From Acidobacteriota bacterium (lineage in GTDB: Bacteria > Acidobacteriota > Vicinamibacteria > Vicinamibacterales > SCN-69-37): a stretch of DNA of 52,129 nucleotides. The notes under the pieces are model-generated. The model searched no databases. It was given only the letters and a program-made list of their open reading frames with translations, and was not told where the DNA came from. The stretch covers positions 1 through 52,129 of the forward strand of contig SYFT01000006.1 in the NCBI GenBank assembly GCA_005799825.1. The letters are read 5' to 3'. Within the stretch, counting starts at the first letter, position 1; every line of letters starts with the position of its first letter. A program made the position numbers and the translations under genes. Below, one piece after another: positions 1-7,924 of this stretch.

Positions 1-509
1 GACGCCTCGAGCGCAGCCTTTGCTACACCCATCACGTTGTAGTTGGTGAACACGCGGTCGCTGCCCAGATACGTCAGCGTGATGATGCTGCCACCTCCGC
101 GTGCGGCCATCATTGGCGCGGCACGGCGCGTCAGCGCCACCAGGGAATAGGCGCTCACATCGAGCGCGATGCGGAACCCTTCGCGCGACGTCTGTGAAAA
201 CGGCGCAGCCAAATCTTCGCGCAAGGCATACGCCGCTCCATGCAGCATGAAGTCCAACCCGCCATGCTGCGTCTGGATGGTTTCAAATAGCGCATCGATC
301 TGCGCATCGTCTGTCACGTCACACGGCAGCACCGTGACATTGGGCAACGTCGCCGCCAGTTCGCGAACGTTTTCTTCAAGACGTTCGCCGGCATACGTGA
401 GGATGAGTGACGCGCCTTCGGCCGACGCTGCCTGGGCGATCGCCCACGCAATCGATCGCTTGTTGGCCACGCCGACGATGAGGCCAACTTTGGACGTGAG
501 TTGTGTCAT
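1..509 (-). CDS. fabI: Enoyl-[acyl-carrier-protein] reductase (NADH) FabI, 3' end off window
   Basis: It catalyses the last reduction of each fatty-acid elongation cycle in the cytoplasm. Reading leftward from an ATG at 509 gives about 169 residues opening MTQLTSKVGLIVGVANKRSI, a Rossmann start with the FabI-type gVaNkrSIAwaIA pattern rather than the usual SDR GxxxGxG. The internal LTYLGSDRVFTNYNVMG stretch and the Y-x6-K-like NYNVMGVAKAALEAS match FabI; roughly the last 90 residues lie outside the window. It is absent from the ORF track because it runs off the edge. It follows the disordered-protein gene by 6 nt on the same strand, so the two are probably cotranscribed. No clear Shine-Dalgarno is visible. 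FabI is preferred over a generic SDR because of the motif set. Confidence 0.9.
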   Translation of the reverse strand, partial: MTQLTSKVGLIVGVANKRSIAWAIAQAASAEGASLILTYAGERLEENVRELAATLPNVTVLPCDVTDDAQIDALFETIQTQHGGLDFMLHGAAYALREDLAAPFSQTSREGFRIALDVSAYSLVALTRRAAPMMAARGGGSIITLTYLGSDRVFTNYNVMGVAKAALEA

Positions 510-515
510 GAGCGA

Positions 516-1286
516 TTAGTTCTGCGGAGGTCTGGGTGACTTGTGACGGCGCCGCCGGCGTCCGCCGCCAGGCCGCTGCCCGTTCGGAGCGCCGGGCTGG
601 CCCTCACCCTGCCCCTGTCCCTGTCCCTGCCATTGTGGATCGGGGCGGAAGCCGCCGCGGTGATCATTGGAATTGCCGTTGGCGCCCTGGCTGCTGCGGT
701 CGTACCAGCCTCCACCGGAGCCGCCGGAGCCACCGTAACCATTGCCGCTGCCATTACCGTTGCCATTGCCACCCCCGCCACGAAACTGCTGGGAGCCGCG
801 CATATTGCGCTGGTGCATCGTGAATTCGGGAATAGCTCTGGGGGGAGGGGGCTGGCTATCGTTGCGCGGAAGGGATGCGCGTATCAGAGGCCTGTTGAGC
901 GACCACCCTTCGTCTATCACCGGGGCAGCCGGTTCGGGCTCGGCCTCCAGCGCGGCAGCGGCCACGACCTGCGGCGGCGCAGCCACCACCACCGGCACAG
1001 GTACAACAACCGGATCAGGCGGCGGGGGCACGTGCGTGCCGCCGGTCACGTTCGCCAGCACCTGGTCGTAAAGAGCGGCCTGCTCGTCTTCTTTTGTTCG
1101 AGCAGGTTTCTTCCGAACGGGCGCCTTGCCTCCCTTGTAGACGTGGTCGGCCTCGCATGCAGTGCAGCGAGTTTGCCGAATCGCGTCCTCAACGATGGCG
1201 ACGATCGCGTGGTTGGTAACACGGCGTTCTCTCGGACAGTAGTCGTCCACGAGATCGCCCAAGCGCAGCGGGCGCTGCTGTTCCAT
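516..1286 (-). CDS. Putative RNA-binding-like disordered protein with Cys-containing N-terminus
   Basis: No known family was recognised with confidence. The start was moved to ATG 1286 (MEQQRPLRL) because AGGAG lies about 10 nt upstream, which gives 256 aa. An N-terminal segment of about 65 residues looks folded, with cysteines in YCPRERR and a CTAC pair followed by a basic stretch (KAPVRKKPARTK), so a small metal-binding or nucleic-acid-binding domain is possible. A Pro/Val/Ala-rich linker follows, then a Gly/Asn-rich tract (GGGGNGNGNGSGNGYGG) and a GQGQGQGEGQ run. The end is strongly basic (GGGRRRRRHKSPRP). RGG-like, low-complexity tails with polyarginine are typical of RNA-interacting proteins; that role is inference. 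It lies directly upstream of fabI. Confidence 0.75.
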   Translation of the reverse strand: MEQQRPLRLGDLVDDYCPRERRVTNHAIVAIVEDAIRQTRCTACEADHVYKGGKAPVRKKPARTKEDEQAALYDQVLANVTGGTHVPPPPDPVVVPVPVVVAAPPQVVAAAALEAEPEPAAPVIDEGWSLNRPLIRASLPRNDSQPPPPRAIPEFTMHQRNMRGSQQFRGGGGNGNGNGSGNGYGGSGGSGGGWYDRSSQGANGNSNDHRGGFRPDPQWQGQGQGQGEGQPGAPNGQRPGGGRRRRRHKSPRPPQN

Positions 1287-1405
1287 TCGTATTAGTACTC
1301 CTGCAATTGCGACCACCCAAGACCAAGGTCAGACGTGACCTCAAAGCGCAATACATCGGGTGTTCGTGTAGGTCGAGCGAGGATACCCCACCCCTCCGCC
1401 CAGAG

Positions 1406-3445
1406 TCAATTCAGGCCTGAAGTCGAGTCAATCCAGCGCAGGGCGGCATCGAGCGTTGCGTCGCGGCCGGCCCTGAGGGCCTCCAGAGAGAGAGGGACGA
1501 CCTGGTCTGGCACGACGCCCTCGCCTTCGAGGCGGCGTCCGGTGGCGGTGACGAAGTCGCCGACCACGTACATGAGCAAATCGCCGTTGGGTAGGCGACG
1601 GGTGGACGCGGGCAGGGCCTGGCCCAGGGTCTGGCGGCCGAAGACCCTGGCGCGGCCCAGGCTCTGGAGCGCCCCGGCGAAGCACTCTGAGGCGCTGGCA
1701 GTCAGCTCGTCCACCAGGATGGCCACAGGCCCCGCGTAGGGCACCACGGGCACGCCATTGGGTGTGACCAGGCGCGGATTGGCGCGAAACACCAGGTCCG
1801 ACGAGCGGGTCTTCATGCGGCCCAGCACCTCGGGCGTCGTGAAGAAGTGGCCGGCCACGCCGGAAATCATCGCCGCCAGACCGCCGGGATTCCCGCGCAG
1901 GTCAATGACCATGCCCTTGGCCGACCGAAACCGGTTGACCGCACGGGCGATTGGGTCGTTGACCGGCGTCATCCATACGTTGAATCCGACCACCCCAACC
2001 GGCCGGCCATTGGGCGTCTCCGCCGCGCGCTCGCTGACCGCGGTAACAAAGGGCGGCAGGTCGCCAAGCACCACTCGCTCGCCTGGCTCGACCGATCGAC
2101 TGACATTGATGACTCGTTCGCCTCGGTCATCGCTCACGCGTACCGCAGCCGTTGAGCCGGGCGCGCCCGAAAGACTCCGCTGCACCCAGCGCCAAACATC
2201 CAGCGCTCGTGTTCGAGGATCGGTTTCGGAGGTCTGCGGCCGAAACCACTTCGATGCGGGCTCATCGTCAATCGCGAGCAGCGCCTGCCCCACGGCAAGG
2301 CCGGCATTCGCTGCTGCTGAGCCCTCAGCCACTCGCGTGATCACCACATCGTCCTTGAGAACGCGGACATCGACACCCACAGTGGCCCCACCCGCCCTGG
2401 GCGGATCATCACTCGTCGCGGCCGAAGTCATCAGCACGAAATGCGAGCGCCTGAGACGCGCGAGCATCTCGTGAATGGGGCGTCGGGAGTCTTCAGCGCT
2501 GGTGGCAGCTAATACGCGGGGGCGGAGTTCGTCGCGCACCGCCGCCCAGTTCAGGCCGCCGAATGTGGGGTCGTAGAACGAATCGTTGATGGTGATCCAG
2601 GCCTCGTCGAAACTGGCCACGGCTTCGGTGCGCCAGCGCTCCACGGGCTGCGTGGGCGCCGTGCTGGTCTTCATGATGGCGCGGATGATGGCCGGCGGAT
2701 CGAAGATCTCGGGCTTGAGCGTGTTGTATTCGTAGGTCTCGAAGATAAAGTGTTGCTCGACGCCCATCGCCGCCTGGATCAGCCGGGCCGGATGGGTCAT
2801 GGCGCCAAACGACTGGTAGTCCCTGAGTGTGACGGTGGTGGGCACCACGCCCATCGGCGTCTGGCTGTCGCCCGAGAAACCGAGCAGGTAGCCCCGCTCG
2901 GCATCAAAAAACTGGTCGCGTGTCTGGCCTGACACAAACACCACATGTGTTTTGAACGCCGGCCGACCGTCGAACTCGACGCGCGCGATGGTGGTGATCG
3001 ACTTCACGAGATCGGGTGGATGCAGCACGGCGTCGAAGTGCGCATCGTTGCGCATCTCGTCGAGTTGTGGGCCGGTGACGATCGAGGGCCCCACCATCGG
3101 ATCCAGCATCCACCCCACCGTGCCGTTGTAGCCGCTCTCGGCCTTTCCGATCCCACCCAGCTCCAGTCTGAGGATCGCCTTCGCCGGCCGGCCGGCCAAC
3201 ACTTCAAACGTGCCGCGAATGTTCTGCGCCGGCAGCTCGGTCACGCCCGTGGCGCGCAGTGTTGTGGTGGCACGCATCAGGTCGGCGCCTCCAATCGCGG
3301 CGAGATGTTTCGCGACGAGACTGGTTCCGCTGGGTAGTTCCTGTTCGCGAGCGGACGCTCCGGCGCCCCAGGCGCCGCCCAAAGCGAGAAAGCCGGCCAA
3401 AGCGCGCAGTCGCCGCGTCAGACGTCCATGAGAACGTGTCACCAT
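1406..3445 (-). CDS. Exported S41-family (C-terminal processing) peptidase with PDZ domain
   Basis: A 679-aa secreted serine peptidase. An Arg-rich signal peptide (about residues 1-32) is followed by a lipoprotein-sorting-like beta domain (about 35-260), an extended region, a PDZ-like segment around 350-430 (GVDVRVLKDDVVITRV) and a C-terminal S41 core. VDLRGNPGG and ELTASASECFAGAL are the expected strand and nucleophile motifs, with Ser near residue 585. The usual Ctp lysine position in G-[ER]-K-T reads FGRQTLGQ, with Gln, so the active site is closer to the tricorn/IRBP type or altered. It stands alone, divergent from the PQQ-propeller gene with 65 bp between starts. The substrate is unknown; periplasmic protein turnover is likely. 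Confidence 0.88.
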   Translation of the reverse strand: MVTRSHGRLTRRLRALAGFLALGGAWGAGASAREQELPSGTSLVAKHLAAIGGADLMRATTTLRATGVTELPAQNIRGTFEVLAGRPAKAILRLELGGIGKAESGYNGTVGWMLDPMVGPSIVTGPQLDEMRNDAHFDAVLHPPDLVKSITTIARVEFDGRPAFKTHVVFVSGQTRDQFFDAERGYLLGFSGDSQTPMGVVPTTVTLRDYQSFGAMTHPARLIQAAMGVEQHFIFETYEYNTLKPEIFDPPAIIRAIMKTSTAPTQPVERWRTEAVASFDEAWITINDSFYDPTFGGLNWAAVRDELRPRVLAATSAEDSRRPIHEMLARLRRSHFVLMTSAATSDDPPRAGGATVGVDVRVLKDDVVITRVAEGSAAANAGLAVGQALLAIDDEPASKWFRPQTSETDPRTRALDVWRWVQRSLSGAPGSTAAVRVSDDRGERVINVSRSVEPGERVVLGDLPPFVTAVSERAAETPNGRPVGVVGFNVWMTPVNDPIARAVNRFRSAKGMVIDLRGNPGGLAAMISGVAGHFFTTPEVLGRMKTRSSDLVFRANPRLVTPNGVPVVPYAGPVAILVDELTASASECFAGALQSLGRARVFGRQTLGQALPASTRRLPNGDLLMYVVGDFVTATGRRLEGEGVVPDQVVPLSLEALRAGRDATLDAALRWIDSTSGLN

Positions 3446-3510
3446 AAGTTATCCGTAGTTGATGATACGCGGCCCGCGCCAACTTTGACGCGGGTCACAA
3501 GGAGATGTGA

Positions 3511-4785
3511 ATGCGACTGCGCCTCGGGAGTGCGACATTGGTGCTGCTGTCTGCGGTGGCGGCGTTGCCTGCGTTTGACCAGCCTGCGGCCTCGGGCAAC
3601 TGGCCGCAGTGGCGCGGGCCCAACCGCGATGGCATTTCCACCGATACCGGTCTGCTGCAGACCTGGCCTGAAGGCGGCCCGCGCAAATTTTTCACCGCGA
3701 TGGGCATGGGCGGCGGTTTTTCCAGCGTCGCCGTCACGGGCGGACGCATCTACACGATGGGTGACCGGCGCGACGGACAGTACGCGCTGGCATTCAATGA
3801 GGCCGACGGCGCGCCGATCTGGGCCGTGCGCGTGGGCGAGACCCATCAGGACGAATACGGTGGGCCGCGAGCCACACCAACGGTTGATGGCAACGCGCTG
3901 TACGTGCTCAGTTCCGACGGCACAGTGATGGCGCTCGACGCCGCGACGGGGCGGAACATCTGGAGCAAGAGCCTGACGCGCGACTACAGGGCGCAGACGC
4001 CCAACTGGCTGTTCGCTGAGTCCCCTCTCGTGGACGGCCTGCATGTGGTGGTCAGCCCTGGCACCTCCGGTGCGGCTATGGTGGCGCTGGAAAAGACCAC
4101 GGGGAAAGAAATCTGGCGCACGACACAACCGGGCGGCGGCAGCCCGGAATATTCATCAGTCGTCATCTCTAACGGTGGTGGCGTCAAGCAGTACGTGCGG
4201 CTCAGCAGCCGGGGAGTCATCAGCGTGCGCGCCAGCGACGGCCAGTTCATGTGGGCCTACGGCCGCGTGGCAAATGGCACAGCCAATATCCCCACGCCGC
4301 TGGTCAAGGACGATATGGTGTTTGCCTCTTCGGGATACGGCACCGGATCAGTGCTGATGCAGGTTGCGCCTGGTGCCGACGGTCGGGTCACCGCGGCCGA
4401 GAAGTACTTCCTCGGAGGTGGGACGTTCCAGAATCACCACGGCGGCATGGTGCTCATCGGCAACCACGTGTACGCAGGACACGGACATAACAACGGTTTT
4501 CCGATTTGCCTTGAGCTCGCCTCAGGCAAAGTCGTGTGGGGCGGCAACTTCCGCAACGATGGCAGCGGCTCGGCCGCGGTCACGGCCGCCGATGGACACC
4601 TCTATTTCCGCTACCAGAACGGCGTGATGATGCTGATTGAGGCCAATCCGGCGGCGTACCGCGAGAAGGGCAAGTTCCAGATTCCTGGTGTCCGCAACCC
4701 CAGTTGGTCGCAGCCCGTGGTCACCGGAGGCCGGATGTATCTTCGCGAACAGGATGCCCTTCACGTCTATGATGTGAAGCGGTAA
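3511..4785 (+). CDS. PQQ-binding-like beta-propeller protein, exported
   Basis: A 424-aa protein with a Sec signal peptide (hydrophobic core LGSATLVLLSAVAALPAF) and repeated propeller blades. Typical blade strands are seen as VMALDAATGRNIWSK, MVALEKTTGKEIWR and CLELASGKVVWGG, the alternating Trp/Gly pattern of PQQ-like repeats found in BamB and in quinoprotein-related proteins. It opens after the signal with NWPQWRGPNRDG, a motif common in secreted PQQ-like propellers of Acidobacteriota and Planctomycetota. AAGGAG at 8 nt before the ATG supports this start. No catalytic dehydrogenase Asp or disulfide motif was identified, so a scaffold or binding role is more likely than enzyme activity. The next gene starts 3 nt after its stop. 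Confidence 0.88.
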   Translation: MRLRLGSATLVLLSAVAALPAFDQPAASGNWPQWRGPNRDGISTDTGLLQTWPEGGPRKFFTAMGMGGGFSSVAVTGGRIYTMGDRRDGQYALAFNEADGAPIWAVRVGETHQDEYGGPRATPTVDGNALYVLSSDGTVMALDAATGRNIWSKSLTRDYRAQTPNWLFAESPLVDGLHVVVSPGTSGAAMVALEKTTGKEIWRTTQPGGGSPEYSSVVISNGGGVKQYVRLSSRGVISVRASDGQFMWAYGRVANGTANIPTPLVKDDMVFASSGYGTGSVLMQVAPGADGRVTAAEKYFLGGGTFQNHHGGMVLIGNHVYAGHGHNNGFPICLELASGKVVWGGNFRNDGSGSAAVTAADGHLYFRYQNGVMMLIEANPAAYREKGKFQIPGVRNPSWSQPVVTGGRMYLREQDALHVYDVKR

Positions 4786-4788
4786 CGC

Positions 4789-5007
4789 ATGCTCAAAGGC
4801 ACTCGCACAGCCGTCATCCACCGCATTCAGCCGATGTCGATTCACGGGCAGATTTCGCTCGACGTCTTCTGGACAGATCCAGAAGATCCCGAAGGCGAAA
4901 TCCGTCACGCGCGCGTTGGGGACGAAGCGGTGCCACGCCACATGGCGGCCGGAGACACGGTGACGCTGCACTACCTCATGGGCATGGTGACCGAGATAAC
5001 CAAGTAG
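4789..5007 (+). CDS. Small conserved-looking hypothetical protein (72 aa)
   Basis: It starts 3 nt after the PQQ-propeller stop and is probably translated from the same mRNA. The product is acidic-to-neutral with no signal peptide or membrane segment. Alternating hydrophobic residues (AVIHRI, GQISLDVFW, DTVTLHYLMGMVTEI) suggest a small beta-barrel or OB-like fold. No family was recognised. Codon use resembles its neighbours, which favours a real gene over a chance ORF. A heptamer repeat begins directly after its TAG stop, followed by a terminator. Confidence 0.65.
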   Translation: MLKGTRTAVIHRIQPMSIHGQISLDVFWTDPEDPEGEIRHARVGDEAVPRHMAAGDTVTLHYLMGMVTEITK

Positions 5008-5039
5008 TCCTGGGTCCAGAGTCCAGAGTCCAGGGTTCG
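5008..5039 (+). repeat. Heptanucleotide (GTCCAGA) array copy 1
   Basis: TCCTGGGTCCAGAGTCCAGA and onward: three to four units of the 7-nt word GTCCAGA, beginning at the base after the stop codon of the 72-aa gene. The reverse complement with flank (CGAACCCTGGACTCTGG) is shared with the copy at 15297-15338, so the homology extends beyond the heptamers. Confidence 0.85.
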
Positions 5040-5041
5040 TG

Positions 5042-5072
5042 GATCGCCTGGCTTCGCCGGCGGTCTTTTTTT
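5042..5072 (+). terminator. Rho-independent terminator
   Basis: GATCGCC, a 10-nt loop and GGCGGTC form a 7-bp stem with one G-T pair, followed directly by seven T residues. It ends the PQQ-propeller/72-aa transcript and overlaps the last codon of the convergent MFS gene. Confidence 0.8.
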
Positions 5073-6294
5073 ACTGAATCGCCCTGCCCTTGGTCTCGGG
5101 GATCACTACCCAGAACGCGGCCGCAAGCAGATACGCCACGGCCGTGATCGAAAGCGCGCTCGGGTAGCCGTTTGTCTGCGCCACGCTGCCCACCATCCAC
5201 GGTGCGGCGGCGCTGGCCACTCGGCCCACGTTGTAGGTGATGCCCTGCGCGGTGGCCCGCACGGCGGTGGGATACAACTCCGCTGTCACCGCACCAAACC
5301 CGCTGAAGTAGCCCGTGCCGAAGAACGCGACGACTGGGCCCAGTGCGAGCAAAGCCCATGGCGTGGTTGTGTACGCGTATGCCAGCACCAGCGCGGCTGC
5401 GGCCACCAGATATCCCACGTAGGTCTTGCGACGGCCGACGCTGTCGCTCACGTATCCAAACGTGACATACCCGAACCACATACCGACCTGCATGACGACG
5501 ATGAACCAATTCATCGCGGCATTGGACAAACCGATGCCTCCGGTGTCGGGCGTTGCGCGCAGGTAGGACGGAATCCAGGAATTGAGTCCCCACCACGCGA
5601 ACATCGTGCACGCATTCATGAGCGTCACGGCCAACGTGATGCGCAGCATGGGACCACCCATCGCTTCACCGAGCGACACACGCGTGGGTTTGGCCTTCTC
5701 GGCCGTCCACATCGCCGGCTCTTTCACGCTTCGACGCACCCAGTACGCGTAAAACGCGGGCAACACGCCGACGAAAAACACGGCCCGCCACCCCAGCCCC
5801 GCCACATCCTGGACCAGGTAGTTGACGATGGCGGCGAGGGCGTAGCCGATGGCCCAGGAACTCTGCATGAAGCCGAGCGCCTTGCCGCGATCTTTCTCTT
5901 TCCAGGTCTCGGACACGAGCGCTGCGCCACTTGCCCACTCGCCGCCCATCCCGAACCCCAGGAAGATGCGGAACACCGCCAGTTGCGCCACCGTCTGCGC
6001 GAACCCGCACGCGGCAGTGAAGACCGAATACACCAGCACGCTCAACATCAGCGCGCGGGTCCGGCCCCACTTGTCGGCGAGCACGCCGAAGATCAAGCCG
6101 CCAGCCGCTGAGGCCAGCAGCGTCAACGACTGCAGCGACCCGGCAGTGGCCGCGTCGATACCCAGTTCGTTGCGTACGGCCAGCAGCACGAGCGCGTACA
6201 ACATGACGTCGAACGAATCGAGCATCCAGCCAAGCGAGGCGGCGACGAGCGACTTCCGCGCGGTCCGGTCTGCGTCATGCCACCAACTGAACAT
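5071..6294 (-). CDS. MFS transporter, aromatic acid/sugar-acid:H+ symporter-like
   Basis: A 407-aa inner-membrane permease with about 12 hydrophobic segments. After TM1-2 it carries the loop motif GVLADKWGRTRAL (the MFS G-x3-D-x2-G-R-R signature). The following helix reads GMGGEWASGAALVSETWKEK, characteristic of the AAHS/SHS carboxylate symporters (PcaK/NanT type). A second loop copy is FGYVSDSVGRRKTY. A GAAGG Shine-Dalgarno precedes ATG 6294. It is the third gene of the hyuA-hyuB-MFS operon, so a likely substrate is an oxoproline, hydantoin or similar organic acid; that is inferred from context. Its 3' end faces the terminator of the opposite operon. Confidence 0.88.
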   Translation of the reverse strand: MFSWWHDADRTARKSLVAASLGWMLDSFDVMLYALVLLAVRNELGIDAATAGSLQSLTLLASAAGGLIFGVLADKWGRTRALMLSVLVYSVFTAACGFAQTVAQLAVFRIFLGFGMGGEWASGAALVSETWKEKDRGKALGFMQSSWAIGYALAAIVNYLVQDVAGLGWRAVFFVGVLPAFYAYWVRRSVKEPAMWTAEKAKPTRVSLGEAMGGPMLRITLAVTLMNACTMFAWWGLNSWIPSYLRATPDTGGIGLSNAAMNWFIVVMQVGMWFGYVTFGYVSDSVGRRKTYVGYLVAAAALVLAYAYTTTPWALLALGPVVAFFGTGYFSGFGAVTAELYPTAVRATAQGITYNVGRVASAAAPWMVGSVAQTNGYPSALSITAVAYLLAAAFWVVIPETKGRAIQ

Positions 6295-6310
6295 CGTTAC
6301 CTTCTTCCAT

Positions 6311-6366
6311 TCACACGAGGCATGTAGGACTGAAGGATTCCCTTCACTCCTTCACGCCTCGTGTGA
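6311..6366. repeat. Intercistronic inverted repeat between hyuB and MFS genes
   Basis: Perfect 11-bp arms TCACACGAGGC/GCCTCGTGTGA enclose a second 7-bp pair TGAAGGA/TCCTTCA. The stop codon of hyuB lies inside the loop. The transcript could fold into a nested hairpin between two cotranscribed genes, an arrangement seen at mRNA processing or partial-termination sites. Confidence 0.7.
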
Positions 6367-7924
6367 AACCAAAACCGCCACCGCCGGGAGTTTCTACTCG
6401 CAAACGATCTCCGGCGCGCAAGGTGATCTGCACTTTGCCCGGCAGCGGCGTTTCCTTGCCATCGCGAATGAGCGTGTTCCTGCCCACACCTCCAGGCCCA
6501 CCACCGCGTACCCCGTACGGCGCGAGACGACGCCGGTCGGTCAGCAAGGTCACAGACGTCTCGACCAGCATCTCGTATTCGCGCACCAGGCCCTCACCGC
6601 CGGGAGCGGCGCCCTCGCCGGCGCTTCCCTGCCGCAGACCATACTGCCGAATGCGCACGGGAAGATAGTGCTCAATCGCCTCGGAGGGCGTATTGCGCGT
6701 GTTGCTCATGTGCACGTGGACGCCGCTCAGGCCGGCCATGCCCTTGCGTCCGCCCATGCCGCCGCCCATGGTCTCGTAGTACGCAAACTGCCGGCCGGTC
6801 CTGGGGTCGGTCCCTCCCAGCGTCACGTTATTCATCGTTCCCTGACTGGCGGCCGGCCATCGATCAGGCTGGGCCTTGCCGAGGGCACCGAGCACCACGT
6901 CCGTGATGCGTTGCGATGTTTCGACGTTGCCCCCAGCCACCGCAGAGGGCCGAAGCGCATTCACAATCGAGCCCTCGGGTGCGATAACCTGGATCGGCCG
7001 GCCCACTCCCGCGTTATAGAGCACGTCGTCCTGCACGAGACACCGGAAGGCATAGAGGCAGGCCGACAGCGTGATGGCGTAGTTCGCGTTTACGCTGCCC
7101 GTCACCTGCGGCGCCGAGCCAGTGAAGTCCACCACCGCGCGGTCCTTCCGAATAGTCACCTTCACGCGAATCGGCACCGGCGCATCGCTGAACCCGTCGT
7201 CATCCAGCGCGTCTTCGAAGGTGTAGTCACCATCGCTTATGCCCTTGATGGCGTGACGCACCACACGTTCGGTGTAATCCTGCAACGCCGCGGCATAACG
7301 CATGGTCTGGGCGCGACCGTAACGCGCAACGACCGCGCGGAGGCGAGTCTCGGCCACACGGTTGGCAGCGATCTGCGCGGCGATGTCGCCCTCGCGCTCA
7401 TCGGGCGTGCGGACGTTATTGAGGAGGAGCGCCATGATGTCCTCCACGATCTGCCCTCGCCGGGCCAGCCGGACCGGCGGAATGATCAGCCCCTCCTGGT
7501 AAATCTCGCGCGCGACCGGCATTGAGCCCGGACTCATGCCGCCGACGTCCGAGTGATGCGCACGATTGGCCACGTAGCAGGCGGGCTTCTTCTCCCCGGC
7601 GAGGAACACGGGCGACACCAGCGTGATGTCGGGCAAATGCGTTCCGCCCCGAAAGGGGTCGTTGAGCATCACGATGTCGCCCGGCTCCATGTCCACCGCG
7701 TCGATGGCGGCGCGCACCGAAAGGGGCATCGCACCCAGATGCACAGGCATGTGATCGCCCTGCGCGATGGTGTTGCCTTCGGCGTCGTAGACGGCACACG
7801 AGTAGTCGAGGCGCTCCTTGATGTTTGGCGAGAACCCGGTGCGGCACAACGTGACGCCCATTTCCTCGGCGATTGAGAGGAACAGGTTCTTGAAGACTTC
7901 GAATTCGATGGGGTTCGGCTTCAT
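6344..7924 (-). CDS. hyuB: Hydantoinase B/oxoprolinase family protein (HyuB-like subunit)
   Basis: A 526-aa cytoplasmic subunit of the ATP-dependent hydantoinase/5-oxoprolinase type. It opens with the family pattern PIEFEVFKNLFLSIAEEMG, has LNDPFRGGTHLPDITL near residue 85-100 and YETMGGGMGGRKG near 380, and ends with a Gly-rich GGGFGF tail, all normal for HyuB of about 520-560 aa. Its ATG overlaps the hyuA stop by 4 nt, which implies translational coupling and a fixed subunit ratio. HyuA and HyuB together open cyclic amides at the expense of ATP. The exact substrate (5-oxoproline, N-methylhydantoin or another) cannot be told from sequence; the linked MFS permease suggests an imported compound. 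Confidence 0.92.
   Translation of the reverse strand: MKPNPIEFEVFKNLFLSIAEEMGVTLCRTGFSPNIKERLDYSCAVYDAEGNTIAQGDHMPVHLGAMPLSVRAAIDAVDMEPGDIVMLNDPFRGGTHLPDITLVSPVFLAGEKKPACYVANRAHHSDVGGMSPGSMPVAREIYQEGLIIPPVRLARRGQIVEDIMALLLNNVRTPDEREGDIAAQIAANRVAETRLRAVVARYGRAQTMRYAAALQDYTERVVRHAIKGISDGDYTFEDALDDDGFSDAPVPIRVKVTIRKDRAVVDFTGSAPQVTGSVNANYAITLSACLYAFRCLVQDDVLYNAGVGRPIQVIAPEGSIVNALRPSAVAGGNVETSQRITDVVLGALGKAQPDRWPAASQGTMNNVTLGGTDPRTGRQFAYYETMGGGMGGRKGMAGLSGVHVHMSNTRNTPSEAIEHYLPVRIRQYGLRQGSAGEGAAPGGEGLVREYEMLVETSVTLLTDRRRLAPYGVRGGGPGGVGRNTLIRDGKETPLPGKVQITLRAGDRLRVETPGGGGFGFTRGVKE

Noticed and set aside
543-1295. Long plus-strand ORF of 250 aa
   Set aside because: Antisense to the disordered protein; its Pro/Ala/His-rich content only mirrors the Gly/Arg repeats, and it lacks a ribosome site or family motif.
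5849-7525. 558-aa plus-strand ORF
   Set aside because: It runs antisense across the MFS and hyuB genes; composition (many His/Arg) is typical of a shadow frame in GC-rich DNA.
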